Positions 35,671 through 44,451 of a stretch of DNA of 64,000 bases are shown piece after piece. The notes beneath the pieces were generated by a model, which was not told where the DNA came from, did not search any database, and saw nothing but the letters and a program-made list of their open reading frames with translations. Source of the stretch: Selenomonas sp963528755 (lineage in GTDB: Bacteria; Bacillota; Negativicutes; Selenomonadales; Selenomonadaceae); contig NZ_CAURXA010000002.1 of the NCBI RefSeq assembly GCF_963528755.1, positions 62,001-126,000 of the forward strand. The letters are read 5' to 3'. The position numbers and the translations under genes are program-made. Every line of letters begins with the position of its first letter. Positions within the stretch are counted from its first letter, which is position 1.

Positions 35671-36873
35671 CTATTTTTGTAGGGATTCGATGCGGTCGAG
35701 GAGAACCTCTGCCACCTTCTGCTTGCTCATCAAAGGAATTTCCTCGACGGAGCCGTCGCGCGCCACAATCTTCACGAGATTCGTCTCCGTATTGAATCCC
35801 GCGTCGGGGCACGTCACATCGTTCGCCACGATGAGGTCAAGATTCTTCTTTTGGAGCTTCGCCTTCGCGTAGTCGAGGAGATTCTGCGTCTCTGCCGCAA
35901 ACCCCACAAGGATCTGCTTCTCCTTTTTCCGGCCGCCCAGTTCCAGCAAAATATCGGGATTCTTCTCCAAGACAAGCGTGAGTTCAGCGTCGTTCTTCTT
36001 GATCTTCTGCGCTTGCCGCACCTTCGGGCGATAGTCGGCGACGGCGGCCGCCTTGATGACGATCGCAGCGTCCTCGGCTTCCTGCAGCACGGCATCGCGC
36101 ATGGCGAGCGCCGATTCCGTACGCAGGACGCGCACACCGTCGGGATCGGCGAGCGCGACGGTGCCGCCCGCGACGAGCACGACGTCAGCGCCGCGGCGCG
36201 CCGCCTCCTGCGCGATGGCATAGCCCATCTTGCCGCTCGAACGATTGCCGATGAAGCGCACGGGATCGATGGCTTCAAGCGTGCCGCCCGCCGTCACGAG
36301 CACCTTCTTGCCGGCGAGCGTCTTGCCGCGCGCGCCCGCTTCTTCCAGCTCGCGCACGATGTCCTGAGGCTCAGGCAGACGCCCGACGCCCGAGACGCCG
36401 CAAGCCAAGTATCCCGCTGCCGGCTCGATCTTATGCCAGCCACGCGCTTGGAGCTTTGCCATATTTTCCTGCGTCACGGGATTTTCATACATCGCGCTGT
36501 TCATCGCCGGAGCGAAGAAAATCGGCGATGTGACAGCAAGCAGCGTCGTCGTCAGCATGTCGTCGGCTATGCCCGCCGCCGCCTTGGCAATGATGTTCGC
36601 CGTAGCGGGCGCGATGAGCACAAGATCCGCCAGACGCGCCAGAGCGATATGTTCGACGTTCCAATGCGCAGGCTCTTCCCACATGTCGAGCGACACGGGC
36701 TGTCCCGTGATCTCGCGGAAGGTCAGCGGCGTGACAAAACAGGCGGCCTCCTTCGTCATGACGACGTGAACCTCCGCCCCCTTCTTGCGCAGGCGGCTCG
36801 CAATCTCCACCGCCTTGTAGGCGGCGATGCCGCCCGTGACGCCTAAAAGGATCTTCCTGCCCTCAAGAACCAT
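35671..36873 (-). CDS. coaBC: Bifunctional phosphopantothenoylcysteine decarboxylase/synthetase
   Basis: 400-aa fusion catalysing two steps of coenzyme A synthesis. CoaC flavoprotein domain (about 1-180): GVTGGIAAYKAVE, catalytic His in WNVEHIALARLAD, PAMNSAMYENP. CoaB domain (about 185-400): GTLEAIDPVRFIGNRSSGKM, and IKAAAVADYRP. Its start ATG shares one base with the rpoZ stop. Last gene of yicC-remA-gmk-rpoZ-coaBC, a conserved Firmicutes order. Confidence 0.97.
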   Translation of the reverse strand: MVLEGRKILLGVTGGIAAYKAVEIASRLRKKGAEVHVVMTKEAACFVTPLTFREITGQPVSLDMWEEPAHWNVEHIALARLADLVLIAPATANIIAKAAAGIADDMLTTTLLAVTSPIFFAPAMNSAMYENPVTQENMAKLQARGWHKIEPAAGYLACGVSGVGRLPEPQDIVRELEEAGARGKTLAGKKVLVTAGGTLEAIDPVRFIGNRSSGKMGYAIAQEAARRGADVVLVAGGTVALADPDGVRVLRTESALAMRDAVLQEAEDAAIVIKAAAVADYRPKVRQAQKIKKNDAELTLVLEKNPDILLELGGRKKEKQILVGFAAETQNLLDYAKAKLQKKNLDLIVANDVTCPDAGFNTETNLVKIVARDGSVEEIPLMSKQKVAEVLLDRIESLQK

Positions 36874-37085
36874 TACTTTATGCCGCCTTTGCTGCGTCGA
36901 TAAAGAATATCGCCTTCGGAAATCTCTTCCAGAGCAATCGTCACATCTTTCGAGGACTTCGCCACCACCTTCGGCTCGTCGCCGCTCAAAAGCTGACGCG
37001 CACGCTTCGCCGCCAAGACGACGAGTGTGTAGCGACTGTCGACTACCTCCAAGAGTTTGTTGATTGAAGGATCTGCCATGCTCAT
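36873..37085 (-). CDS. rpoZ: RNA polymerase omega subunit
   Basis: 70-aa subunit that helps assemble RNA polymerase. Contains DSRYTLVVLAAKRARQL and the KPKVVAKSSKDVTIALEE-type segment. Start ATG at 37085 overlaps the gmk stop by four bases; a second ATG at 37079 is possible. Placed between gmk and coaBC as in many Firmicutes. Confidence 0.95.
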   Translation of the reverse strand: MSMADPSINKLLEVVDSRYTLVVLAAKRARQLLSGDEPKVVAKSSKDVTIALEEISEGDILYRRSKGGIK

Positions 37086-37699
37086 ATCGGATCTTCCCTT
37101 CCCTTTTCTATTTCGTCAAAAAGCTCTCCATTGCGTGTGACAAGGCGCCTCTCCGCCGCAAGGATGGCGCATACGGAATCGACCGCGCCATCGACTTCGT
37201 CGTTCGTGACGACGTACTTGTAGCACTTTCCCGCTTCAATCTCATCGATCGCCGCGGCGAGGCGCTTCTGCAAGACGTCCTCCGTCTCCGTATCGCGCCC
37301 GCGGATGCGCCTTTCCAGCTCGGCGAGCGACGGCGGCAAGATGAAGATGTAGACGCCCTCAGGAAACTTCTCGCGCACCTTCATCGCGCCCTGCGTGTCG
37401 ATCTCAAGCAAGATGTCCTCGCCCGCCGCGAGCTTTTCCTCCACCTTTTTCAATGGCGTTCCGTAATAATTGTCGTAGACCTTTGCCCATTCGAGCAATT
37501 CGTCCTTTTCAATCATTTCCTCGAATGCCTCGACCGAGAGGAAATAGTAGCTCTCTCCGTCGACCTCGCCCGCGCGCGGCTTTCGCGTCGTGGCCGAAAC
37601 GGAGTAGGCAAGCGGCGTCTTTTCCAAGAGCGCCTGACAGATCGTGCCCTTGCCCGCACCCGACGGGCCGGAAACGACGACCAAAAGTCCTTTTCTCAT
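37082..37699 (-). CDS. gmk: Guanylate kinase
   Basis: 205-aa enzyme phosphorylating GMP to GDP. P-loop SGPSGAGKGTI near residue 10, GMP-binding SATTRKPRAGEVDGESYYF, and LEIDTQGA are present. The start overlaps the remA stop (ATGA). Confidence 0.98.
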   Translation of the reverse strand: MRKGLLVVVSGPSGAGKGTICQALLEKTPLAYSVSATTRKPRAGEVDGESYYFLSVEAFEEMIEKDELLEWAKVYDNYYGTPLKKVEEKLAAGEDILLEIDTQGAMKVREKFPEGVYIFILPPSLAELERRIRGRDTETEDVLQKRLAAAIDEIEAGKCYKYVVTNDEVDGAVDSVCAILAAERRLVTRNGELFDEIEKGREDPI

Positions 37700-37974
37700 T
37701 TTCCGTCTTCTCTTCCTTTCGTTTCCGGAGTGTCTGAATCAAGAACGCGATGCGCCACGGTCTCCGGCTGCACGGCAGAAAGAATCACATGATCACTGTC
37801 CATGATGACAACGGCGCGCGTTCGTCTGCCGTAAGTGGCATCAATGAGCCTTCCGCCGTCGCGCGCCTCCTGAATAATGCGCTTGATCGGCGCCGATTCA
37901 GGGCTGACGATCGCCACGACGCGGTTCGCCGAAACGATGTTGCCAAACCCGATATTGATGAGCTTGATGTCCAT
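37696..37974 (-). CDS. remA: RemA-like DNA-binding regulator (DUF370)
   Basis: 92-aa protein with the DUF370/RemA sequence MDIKLINIGFGNIVSANRVV and ATYGRRTRAVVIMDSDHV. In Bacillus, RemA forms DNA-wrapping rings that activate biofilm matrix genes; here it lies between yicC and gmk, the common genomic place for the family. GAGGGG ribosome site five bases from the ATG. Confidence 0.93.
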   Translation of the reverse strand: MDIKLINIGFGNIVSANRVVAIVSPESAPIKRIIQEARDGGRLIDATYGRRTRAVVIMDSDHVILSAVQPETVAHRVLDSDTPETKGREDGK

Positions 37975-37983
37975 ATTGACCCC

Positions 37984-38862
37984 TCACTCGATGTTCTGCA
38001 CCTGCTCGCGCAGTTTCTCGACCTCACTCTTGATCTCGACAACAAGTTTCGCCGCCTGCGTGAAGTTCGCCTTCGCGCCAATCGTGTTTGTCTCGCGATT
38101 GATCTCCTGAATCAGGAAGTCGAGCTTCCTGCCGATGGGCGCTTCCTCCACCTCGATCGTCTCACGGAACTGAGCGATGTGGCTCTTGAGGCGCACGACC
38201 TCTTCGTTGTAGCTGATGCGGTCAGCGTAGAGCACCGTTTCCTGCAGGATGCGCATCTCATCAATGCCCTGCCCCTTGAGCATTTCGCTGAGGACGTTCC
38301 TCAGATGCGTGCGGTAGCGCTCGACGATCTCCGACTCGAAGGCCGAGAGCTTTTCGATTGCCTCGGCAAGGAAATCGAGGCGCGGCTCAAAGTCGAGGTG
38401 CGTATGCTCGCCCTCCGTTTTTCGCATCTGGGCGAAATGTTCCAAAGCACTTTCCAAGGCGTCAAAGACGAGCCCGCGGGCGTCAAGCACATCGCGGCTC
38501 TCCTCGCGTACGCGCAGGACATCGGGATACAAGGCTATTTTACATACATCGGCGGGCGGTGTCAAATGCAGGAAATCGCCAAGTTCGTAAAGCGCCGTCT
38601 GATAGGCGCGTGCCAAGTTCTTATCAACGACGATGGTCGCTTCCTTTTCGCGCTTGTCCTGAAAGGCGATGTTCACATCGATCTTGCCGCGCGCCGAGAA
38701 TCTCTTGATGGCATGGCGCATATCGCTCTCAAAGACATTGAGAGCGCGTGGCATGGAAAACGATATGTCCAGATACCGCTGATTGACCGATTTCACTTCC
38801 ACATGAACCTTGTAATCCTCATTCTCCCGGCCCGCCGCGCCGAACCCCGTCATGCTTTTCAT
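37984..38862 (-). CDS. yicC: YicC-family endoribonuclease
   Basis: 292-aa protein starting MKSMTGFGAAGRENEDYKVH, with VEVKSVNQRYLDISFSMPR and the C-terminal QVQNIE, as in YicC proteins, which have been linked to RNA cleavage. First gene of the operon leading to coaBC; its promoter is at 38941-38970. Confidence 0.93.
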   Translation of the reverse strand: MKSMTGFGAAGRENEDYKVHVEVKSVNQRYLDISFSMPRALNVFESDMRHAIKRFSARGKIDVNIAFQDKREKEATIVVDKNLARAYQTALYELGDFLHLTPPADVCKIALYPDVLRVREESRDVLDARGLVFDALESALEHFAQMRKTEGEHTHLDFEPRLDFLAEAIEKLSAFESEIVERYRTHLRNVLSEMLKGQGIDEMRILQETVLYADRISYNEEVVRLKSHIAQFRETIEVEEAPIGRKLDFLIQEINRETNTIGAKANFTQAAKLVVEIKSEVEKLREQVQNIE

Positions 38863-38940
38863 GCCAACAGCCCCCCATTCCTGCTCATTCAGGGAACCGC
38901 CAATCTCCTCAGCGTTTCCTTCATTTTGTTATATCATGGT

Positions 38941-38970
38941 ATTTTACCATACTTTTCGCCTCTTCGACAA
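38941..38970 (-). promoter_or_regulatory. Promoter of yicC-remA-gmk-rpoZ-coaBC
   Basis: Minus strand TTGTCG (38965-38970), 18 bp, TAAAAT (38941-38946), with TGG before the -10 hexamer (extended -10). Confidence 0.6.
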
Positions 38971-38974
38971 GGCT

Positions 38975-40594
38975 TTATGCCTCCGTACGGTCGACGGGTA
39001 CGGCATGAAGCAGGAGGTCGGGATTGTTCTCCGTGATCCAGCCGAGCGCCCATTCGTTGCTCACGAGCAGCACGGGATTGCCCCGGCGGTCGCGCACAAA
39101 CATACCGCGGTCTGCGCCGTGCAGGGTTGCGGGCGTGATTTCGCGCCCATCGGCGAATGTCATCCAACGCGCGACCTCGTATGGCTGCATCTGCAGCACG
39201 ATATCGACATTGTACTCGTTCTTTAGACGGTATTCGAGCACTTCAAACTGCAGCGTGCCGACCGTGCCGACGATGTAGGCGTCCGCGCCCGCGCCCTCCT
39301 GCATGAAAAGCTGAATCGCGCCCTCCTGCGTGAGCTGCTCGACGCCTTTGACGAACTGCTTGCGCTTCATCGTGTCCTTTGCCGAGACGCGTGCAAACTT
39401 CTCGGGCGGAAACACGGGGAAATCCTCGTATTTGAACTTGTGCGAGGCGTCCGTCAGCGTATCGCCGATCGAGAAGATGCCGGGATCAAAAAGCCCCACG
39501 ATGTCGCCCGGAAACGCCTCGTCGATGATCTGCCGATCCTGCGCGAGGAACTGCTGCGGCTGCGCGAGCTTGATCAGCTTGCCGCTCTTTTCGTGCCAGA
39601 CGCTCATGTTGCGCTCAAATGCGCCCGACACGATGCGGATGAAGGCGAGGCGGTCGCGGTGCGCGGGATTCATATTCGCCTGGATTTTGAAGACGAAAGC
39701 CGAGAAGCGCTCGTCCGTCGGCTCTATGATGCCATCGGTCGAAGCGCGCGGCGCAGGCGCTGGCGCGAGTCGCAGATACTCTTCCAGAAAATTCTTAACG
39801 CCGAAATTCGTCATGGCAGAACCGAAGAACGTCGGCGTCAATTCGCCGCGATCGACCTTCTCGCGGTCGAAGTCCTCGCCCGCTGCATCGAGAAGCTCGA
39901 TGTCGTCGGCGAGCGTCCGGCGCTCCTCTTCCGTCAGCTGCGCCATGAAAGCCTCGTCGTCGATCGAGCCGCAGACGGAGACACGTTCCGTCTGCCCGTG
40001 GCTCGCGTCGGCAGCGAAAAGCTCGACCTCGCGCTTCGCGCGATCGTAGACGCCCTTGTAATTGCCGTCCGTACCGACCGGCCAATTCATTGGATAAGAG
40101 CGAATGCCCAAGACATCTTCCAGCTCCGCCATGAGATCGAGCGGCGCCTTGCCAAAGCGGTCGAGCTTGTTAACGAAGGTAAAGATTGGAATATGGCGCT
40201 CGCGGCAAACCTTGAAGAGTTTCTTCGTCTGCGCCTCGACGCCCTTCGCCACGTCGAGAATCATGACGGCGCTGTCGACCGCCATCAGCGTGCGGTACGT
40301 ATCCTCGCTGAAATCCTGATGCCCGGGCGTGTCAAGGATGTTGATGCGGCAGCCTGCGTAGTCGAACTGCAGCACGCTCGACGTGACGGAGATGCCGCGC
40401 TGCTTCTCGATCTCCATCCAATCAGACACGGCATGGCGCTGCGTCTTGCGCGACTTGATCGAGCCTGCGAGGTGAATCGCCCCGCCGTAGAGCAGGAGCT
40501 TCTCCGTCAGTGTCGTCTTTCCCGCATCCGGATGCGAAATGATGGCGAACGTGCGCCTCTTCTCTATTTCCTTCTTCAATTCTTCCTGCGACAA
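38975..40594 (-). CDS. prfC: Peptide chain release factor 3
   Basis: 539-aa translational GTPase that removes RF1/RF2 after termination. G motifs: ISHPDAGKTT near the N-terminus, DTPGHQDFSEDT, FVNKLDR. The segment KTQRHAVSDWMEIEKQRGIS is typical of RF3. The start is TTG at 40594, seven bases after GGGAGG; the GTG at 40609 would translate the ribosome site itself. Stands after the tRNA cluster terminator. Confidence 0.96.
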   Translation of the reverse strand: MSQEELKKEIEKRRTFAIISHPDAGKTTLTEKLLLYGGAIHLAGSIKSRKTQRHAVSDWMEIEKQRGISVTSSVLQFDYAGCRINILDTPGHQDFSEDTYRTLMAVDSAVMILDVAKGVEAQTKKLFKVCRERHIPIFTFVNKLDRFGKAPLDLMAELEDVLGIRSYPMNWPVGTDGNYKGVYDRAKREVELFAADASHGQTERVSVCGSIDDEAFMAQLTEEERRTLADDIELLDAAGEDFDREKVDRGELTPTFFGSAMTNFGVKNFLEEYLRLAPAPAPRASTDGIIEPTDERFSAFVFKIQANMNPAHRDRLAFIRIVSGAFERNMSVWHEKSGKLIKLAQPQQFLAQDRQIIDEAFPGDIVGLFDPGIFSIGDTLTDASHKFKYEDFPVFPPEKFARVSAKDTMKRKQFVKGVEQLTQEGAIQLFMQEGAGADAYIVGTVGTLQFEVLEYRLKNEYNVDIVLQMQPYEVARWMTFADGREITPATLHGADRGMFVRDRRGNPVLLVSNEWALGWITENNPDLLLHAVPVDRTEA

Positions 40595-40623
40595 AATACA
40601 TCCTCCCACACCGTTGTCATTTG

Positions 40624-40659
40624 AAAAAAAGACTGCCGCAGAATCTCTGCAGCAGTCTT
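40624..40659 (-). terminator. Terminator of the tRNA cluster
   Basis: AAGACTGC (40629-40636) / GCAGTCTT (40652-40659) with inner pairing of GCAGA and TCTGC; T-run on the minus strand. Confidence 0.85.
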
Positions 40660-40670
40660 GCCTATCGTTT

Positions 40671-40745
40671 TGGAGGCGACACCCAGAATCGAACTGGGGA
40701 ATGAGGGTTTTGCAGACCCCTGCCTTACCGCTTGGCTATGTCGCC
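40671..40745 (-). tRNA. tRNA-Cys (GCA)
   Basis: Cloverleaf on the minus strand: acceptor GGCGACA/TGTCGCC, anticodon loop CTGCAAA (anticodon GCA), T-loop GTTCGATTC, and encoded CCA. Last of three tRNAs in one transcript. Confidence 0.96.
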
Positions 40746-40748
40746 GTA

Positions 40749-40823
40749 TGGAGCGGAAAACGAGGCTCGAACTCGCGACCCCCACCTTGGCAAGGTGGTG
40801 CTCTACCACTGAGCTACTTCCGC
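40749..40823 (-). tRNA. tRNA-Gly (GCC)
   Basis: Acceptor GCGGAAG with TTTCCGC, anticodon loop TTGCCAA (anticodon GCC), T-loop GTTCGAGCC, encoded CCA. Three bases separate it from tRNA-Cys. A tRNA of this kind is the ligand sensed by the glyQS T-box. Confidence 0.96.
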
Positions 40824-40829
40824 ATGAAG

Positions 40830-40906
40830 TGGCGACCCGAAGGGGACTTGAACCCCTGACCTCCGCCGTGACAGGGCGGCATTCTAACCAACTAAACTAC
40901 CGGGCC
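40830..40906 (-). tRNA. tRNA-Asp (GTC)
   Basis: Acceptor GGCCCGG with TCGGGTC, anticodon loop CTGTCAC (anticodon GTC), T-loop GTTCAAGTC, encoded CCA. First tRNA of the cluster. Confidence 0.96.
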
Positions 40907-41023
40907 ATCCATCGCCTTCCGTAAGGTCGGCAACAAATAGTATTATACAGAGCGATGGGGGGCTTGTCAAGGAATCTAAAAGAAATATTTCAACCTTCCG
41001 CTTCCCGTGAGTGCACAAGACAA

Positions 41024-41056
41024 GAGCGCACTCCCCCGAAATCGGGAAGTGCGCTC
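41024..41056 (-). terminator. Terminator of the fum-sdh operon
   Basis: GAGCGCACT (41024-41032) / AGTGCGCTC (41048-41056), extended inward by CCCGA/TCGGG; moderate T content follows on the minus strand. Confidence 0.75.
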
Positions 41057-41101
41057 CGTCCATCTTGGGACGATGGTGAAAAATTCGCCGTCGTTCCTTT
41101 T

Positions 41102-41854
41102 TTAGTTGTTGAAGATATTCCTCAGCGCCTGCTTGTTGACGTCGCGGTTGAGCTGTGCGAGGTGCTTCGTGAGCTTGATCTCCTTCGGGCAGGCCTTCTC
41201 ACAGTTCTGGCTGTTGCCGCAGCTCGTGATGCCGCCCTTGCCCATGAGAGCTTCGAGGCGCTTCGGCTCATCGAACTTTCCGAGCGGATGGAGGTTGAAG
41301 AGCAGCGTCTGCACCGTAGGCGCAGGACCGATGAAGTCGGACTGCGGGCCGACGTTCGGGCACGCCTCAAGGCAGCAACCGCACGTCATGCAGTGCGAAA
41401 TCTCATACGTCGTCTCCGCCGTATAGGGATTCTGCAGCGGAGCATCGGGGTTGTCCCACGAACCGTCGATCTCGATCCAGCCATGGATGCGCTTGAGGCT
41501 CTCGAACATGACGGAACGATCAATGAGGAGGTCGCGGATGACGGGGAAGGTGCGTGCCGGTGCGAGCGTGATCGGCTGCTCAAGCTCGTCGATGAGCGAG
41601 CAGCAGGCCTGACGCGCCTTGCCGTTGATGACCATCATGCAGGCGCCGCAGACCTTCTCCAGGCAGTTGCACTCCCAGTTGACAGGAGCGACCGTCTTTC
41701 CATCGACCGTCACAGGGTTCTTCTGGATCTCCATCAGAGCCGCGACGACGTTGAGGCCGGGACGATAGTCGACATCGAATTCCTGCTTGTAGGGGCTGGC
41801 GTCAGGGCCATCCTGACGCTCTATGATGAATCTTACTTTCTTCTGTTCTGCCAT
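41102..41854 (-). CDS. sdhB: Fumarate reductase / succinate dehydrogenase iron-sulfur subunit
   Basis: 250-aa electron-transfer subunit. [2Fe-2S] ligands in NCLEKVCGACMMVING, [4Fe-4S] in CMTCGCCLEACP, and [3Fe-4S] in SCGNSQNCEKACP. Passes electrons between the cytochrome b subunit and the flavoprotein. GAGGAGGAG ribosome site, 16 bp after sdhA. In an anaerobe of this type the complex most likely works as a menaquinol:fumarate reductase (frdB would then be an equally valid name). Confidence 0.97.
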   Translation of the reverse strand: MAEQKKVRFIIERQDGPDASPYKQEFDVDYRPGLNVVAALMEIQKNPVTVDGKTVAPVNWECNCLEKVCGACMMVINGKARQACCSLIDELEQPITLAPARTFPVIRDLLIDRSVMFESLKRIHGWIEIDGSWDNPDAPLQNPYTAETTYEISHCMTCGCCLEACPNVGPQSDFIGPAPTVQTLLFNLHPLGKFDEPKRLEALMGKGGITSCGNSQNCEKACPKEIKLTKHLAQLNRDVNKQALRNIFNN

Positions 41855-41870
41855 TTGCTATCTCCTCCTC

Positions 41871-43673
41871 TTACTCTTTCTTCGCTACCGCGTAGTTACG
41901 CGCACGCGGCTTGATGAGCGAATGATCGAACTCGTCGTAGCTGACGATCGGCTCTTCCGTCTTTGGGTCGTAGTCGACGATGGAGATGCGCATGAAGTTC
42001 TTGTCGTCACGCGGCATGAAGACGAGCTCGTCGCCGTCCATCATGCGCTTGCCATTCGCGTCGAGGGCGATCTTGGCATGAGCGCCGCGGCTCTCGTCGC
42101 GGCAGCGAGCTGCCTTCGTGATGCACATCGCGTAGAGGATCATATTGCGCAGCTGGCGCACGAACATAGCTTCCTGGTTCGCCCAATGACCGCGATCCGT
42201 CAAGCCGATGTTGTCCCAACGCTTGAGGATTTCCTTGAGCTCCACGAGGCACTGGTCGAGTCCGTTGTTGTCGCGCTCGATGGAAACATACTTGTACATG
42301 AGATCGCCAAGCTCGTGGTGGAGTTTGTGCGCGTTCTCAGGGCCATCCATCTTGAGGATGCCTTCGAACTGGTCGACGACTTCCTGACGCGCCTTGTCAA
42401 GCTCCGCCTGCGTGAGGGCGTCGCCAAGCTCGCCGGACTTCGCCATGCGCATGGCTTCAGGGCCGGAGACCGTGCCGGAGTAAGCAGCGGAAAGGAGCGA
42501 GTTCGCACCGAGGCGGTTCGCGCCGTGATACTGGTAGTCGCACTCGCCCGAGGCCATGAGACCCTTGATGTTCGTGTGGTGCAGGCGATCGACCCAGATG
42601 CCGCCCATCGAATAGTGGACGGACGGGAAGATTTCCATCGGCACCTTGCGCGGATCTTTTCCGACGAAGTCCATGTAGATTTCGAGGATACCGCCGAGCT
42701 TGCGCTCCAGGTAATGCGGATCAATATGCGAGAGGTCGAGGTAGACGCGGTTCTCGCCGTTGATGCCCAGACCCATGTGCACGCAGACCTTGAAGATGGC
42801 GCGCGAGGCGACGTCACGCGGCACGAGGTTGCCGTATGCCGGATACATGTCTTCCAGGAAGTACCAGGGCTTGCCGTCGCGATAGACCCAGACGCGTCCG
42901 CCTTCGCCGCGGCACGCCTCGCTCATCAGACGGTTCTTGTCGGAACCCGGAATCGCCGTCGGATGAATCTGGATGAACTCGGGGTTGCCGATGTGTGCAC
43001 CCTGCTGGTAGACAGCGGAAACGGCCGAGCCGTTGCAGATCGTCGAAGCCGTGCAGCGGCCAAACACCTGGCCGGGGCCGCCCGTCGCAAGGATGACGAC
43101 GTCGGCGGGGAACGACTTGATCTCCATCGAGTTCATGTTCTGCGCGACGATGCCGCGGCAGATGCCGTCCTTGTTCTTGATGATGCGGATGAATTCCCAG
43201 AACTCATACTTCTTGACGCCGCCTTTGACTTCCCAGCGGCGAACCTGCTCATCGAGCGCATAGAGAAGCTGCTGACCCGTCGTCGAGCCGGCAAAACAGG
43301 TGCGCTTGTTCTTCTGACCGCCGAAGTTGCGGAGGTCGAGGTTGCCTTCCGGCGTGCGTGTGAAGGGAACGCCCATGCGGTCGAACATCTTGATGAGCTT
43401 CGGCGCCGCCTCGACCATGCCCTTGACCGCGACCTGATCGGCAAGGAAGTCACCGCCGTAGACCGTATCATCGAAGTGCTCGTAAACGCTGTCATGCTCG
43501 CCCTTCGTGTCCATGCAGGCGTTGATGCCACCCTGCGCACACAGCGAGTGGGAGCGCTTTACGGGGCAGTAGGAAAACAGGTCGACTTCGCCGCCGAGCT
43601 CACAGACCTTGATGGTCGCCATGAGACCCGAGAGACCGCCGCCTACAATAATGATTTTTTTCTTTTCAGCCAT
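41871..43673 (-). CDS. sdhA: Fumarate reductase / succinate dehydrogenase flavoprotein subunit
   Basis: 600-aa catalytic subunit with covalent FAD. Rossmann motif IIIVGGGLSGLMATIK, flavinylation region HSLCAQGGINAC, and the catalytic HPTAIPGSDKNRLMSEACRGEGG with the active-site Arg. AAGGAGAGA ribosome site. Third-to-last in fumA-fumB-sdhC-sdhA-sdhB. Confidence 0.97.
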   Translation of the reverse strand: MAEKKKIIIVGGGLSGLMATIKVCELGGEVDLFSYCPVKRSHSLCAQGGINACMDTKGEHDSVYEHFDDTVYGGDFLADQVAVKGMVEAAPKLIKMFDRMGVPFTRTPEGNLDLRNFGGQKNKRTCFAGSTTGQQLLYALDEQVRRWEVKGGVKKYEFWEFIRIIKNKDGICRGIVAQNMNSMEIKSFPADVVILATGGPGQVFGRCTASTICNGSAVSAVYQQGAHIGNPEFIQIHPTAIPGSDKNRLMSEACRGEGGRVWVYRDGKPWYFLEDMYPAYGNLVPRDVASRAIFKVCVHMGLGINGENRVYLDLSHIDPHYLERKLGGILEIYMDFVGKDPRKVPMEIFPSVHYSMGGIWVDRLHHTNIKGLMASGECDYQYHGANRLGANSLLSAAYSGTVSGPEAMRMAKSGELGDALTQAELDKARQEVVDQFEGILKMDGPENAHKLHHELGDLMYKYVSIERDNNGLDQCLVELKEILKRWDNIGLTDRGHWANQEAMFVRQLRNMILYAMCITKAARCRDESRGAHAKIALDANGKRMMDGDELVFMPRDDKNFMRISIVDYDPKTEEPIVSYDEFDHSLIKPRARNYAVAKKE

Positions 43674-43711
43674 GTAGGTTCTCTCCTTATCTATACATCA
43701 CAATCAATCGA

Positions 43712-44344
43712 TCAATGCATGGGAACGAAGTAGCTCACCATGAAGGCAATCGTCACGAGGCTCAGAGCCACGCAGAGCAACATGGAGAGGAGCCCCGCCG
43801 TCTTCTGGGCGCGAGGCCCCTTGACGACGCCCCACGTCATGAGGAAGGTCGCAATGCCGTTCGTGAAATGGAAGATCGCTGCGAGCATGCCGATGAGGTA
43901 GAGGACGAAGACGATCGGACTGCCCGTGACGTAGCTCTGGATCAGTTCATAGGTGATCGGTGTGCCGAGGACACCCTTGACATAGCAGCGCAGGTAGCCG
44001 ACGTGCCATACGAGGAAGACGAGCAGGAACCATGCCGTCCAGCGCTGGAAAGCGAAATTCCAGTTGTTGAGGTAGCCATACTTCGTCGGGTTGTTCTTCG
44101 CCTGCATGCAGATGTAGATGCCATAGATCGCATGGAAGAGGAACGGGATGGCGACGGCGCCGACCTCAAGTCCGAGGAAAATCGGCTTCGGTATCAGCTC
44201 CATCATTGCGAGCTTGCCGTTCAGGGCTTCAGCACCGCCCAGAGCCGAAGCATTGGTGAGGATGTGTTCCATGAGAAATCCTCCGAGTGCCAGCAAGCCG
44301 ACCAGGGAATGCAGGCGGCGGGCGTAAAAAGTTGTGTTAATCAT
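43712..44344 (-). CDS. sdhC: Cytochrome b subunit of fumarate reductase/succinate dehydrogenase
   Basis: 210-aa di-heme type membrane anchor of the B. subtilis / Wolinella class: five hydrophobic segments with His residues in RRLHSLVG, LFHAIYGI, VWHVGYLR and AAIFHFTNG that can bind two hemes. A single-subunit anchor like this allows electrogenic or proton-coupled quinol oxidation in known members. GGAGG ribosome site. Confidence 0.94.
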   Translation of the reverse strand: MINTTFYARRLHSLVGLLALGGFLMEHILTNASALGGAEALNGKLAMMELIPKPIFLGLEVGAVAIPFLFHAIYGIYICMQAKNNPTKYGYLNNWNFAFQRWTAWFLLVFLVWHVGYLRCYVKGVLGTPITYELIQSYVTGSPIVFVLYLIGMLAAIFHFTNGIATFLMTWGVVKGPRAQKTAGLLSMLLCVALSLVTIAFMVSYFVPMH

Positions 44345-44396
44345 TCTATACCTCCTATAAATTCTTTGCGCCCCGCATCGTGCGGGGGCGGATTAC

Positions 44397-44451
44397 AGGA
44401 AGCGCTGACAAGTTCAGCGCCTCCCATGAAAGCGCCAAACAAGCGCTTCCT
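44397..44451. repeat. Short inverted-repeat element between fumB and sdhC
   Basis: 55 bp bounded by AGGAAGCGCT and AGCGCTTCCT. The left 12 bases resemble the ends of the three MITE-like repeats (GGAAGCGCTGATAAA) but the right end differs. Inner AGCGCTGA/TTCAGCGC forms a second hairpin. It overlaps the fumB stop codon by two bases. Could be a degenerate family member or an intercistronic hairpin. Confidence 0.5.

Noticed and set aside
40594..40609. GTG start for prfC at 40609
   Set aside because: It would translate the GGGAGG ribosome site that serves the TTG at 40594, and adds residues not found in RF3.
41823..43733. 636-codon open frame on the plus strand
   Set aside because: Antisense of the fumarate reductase flavoprotein gene.
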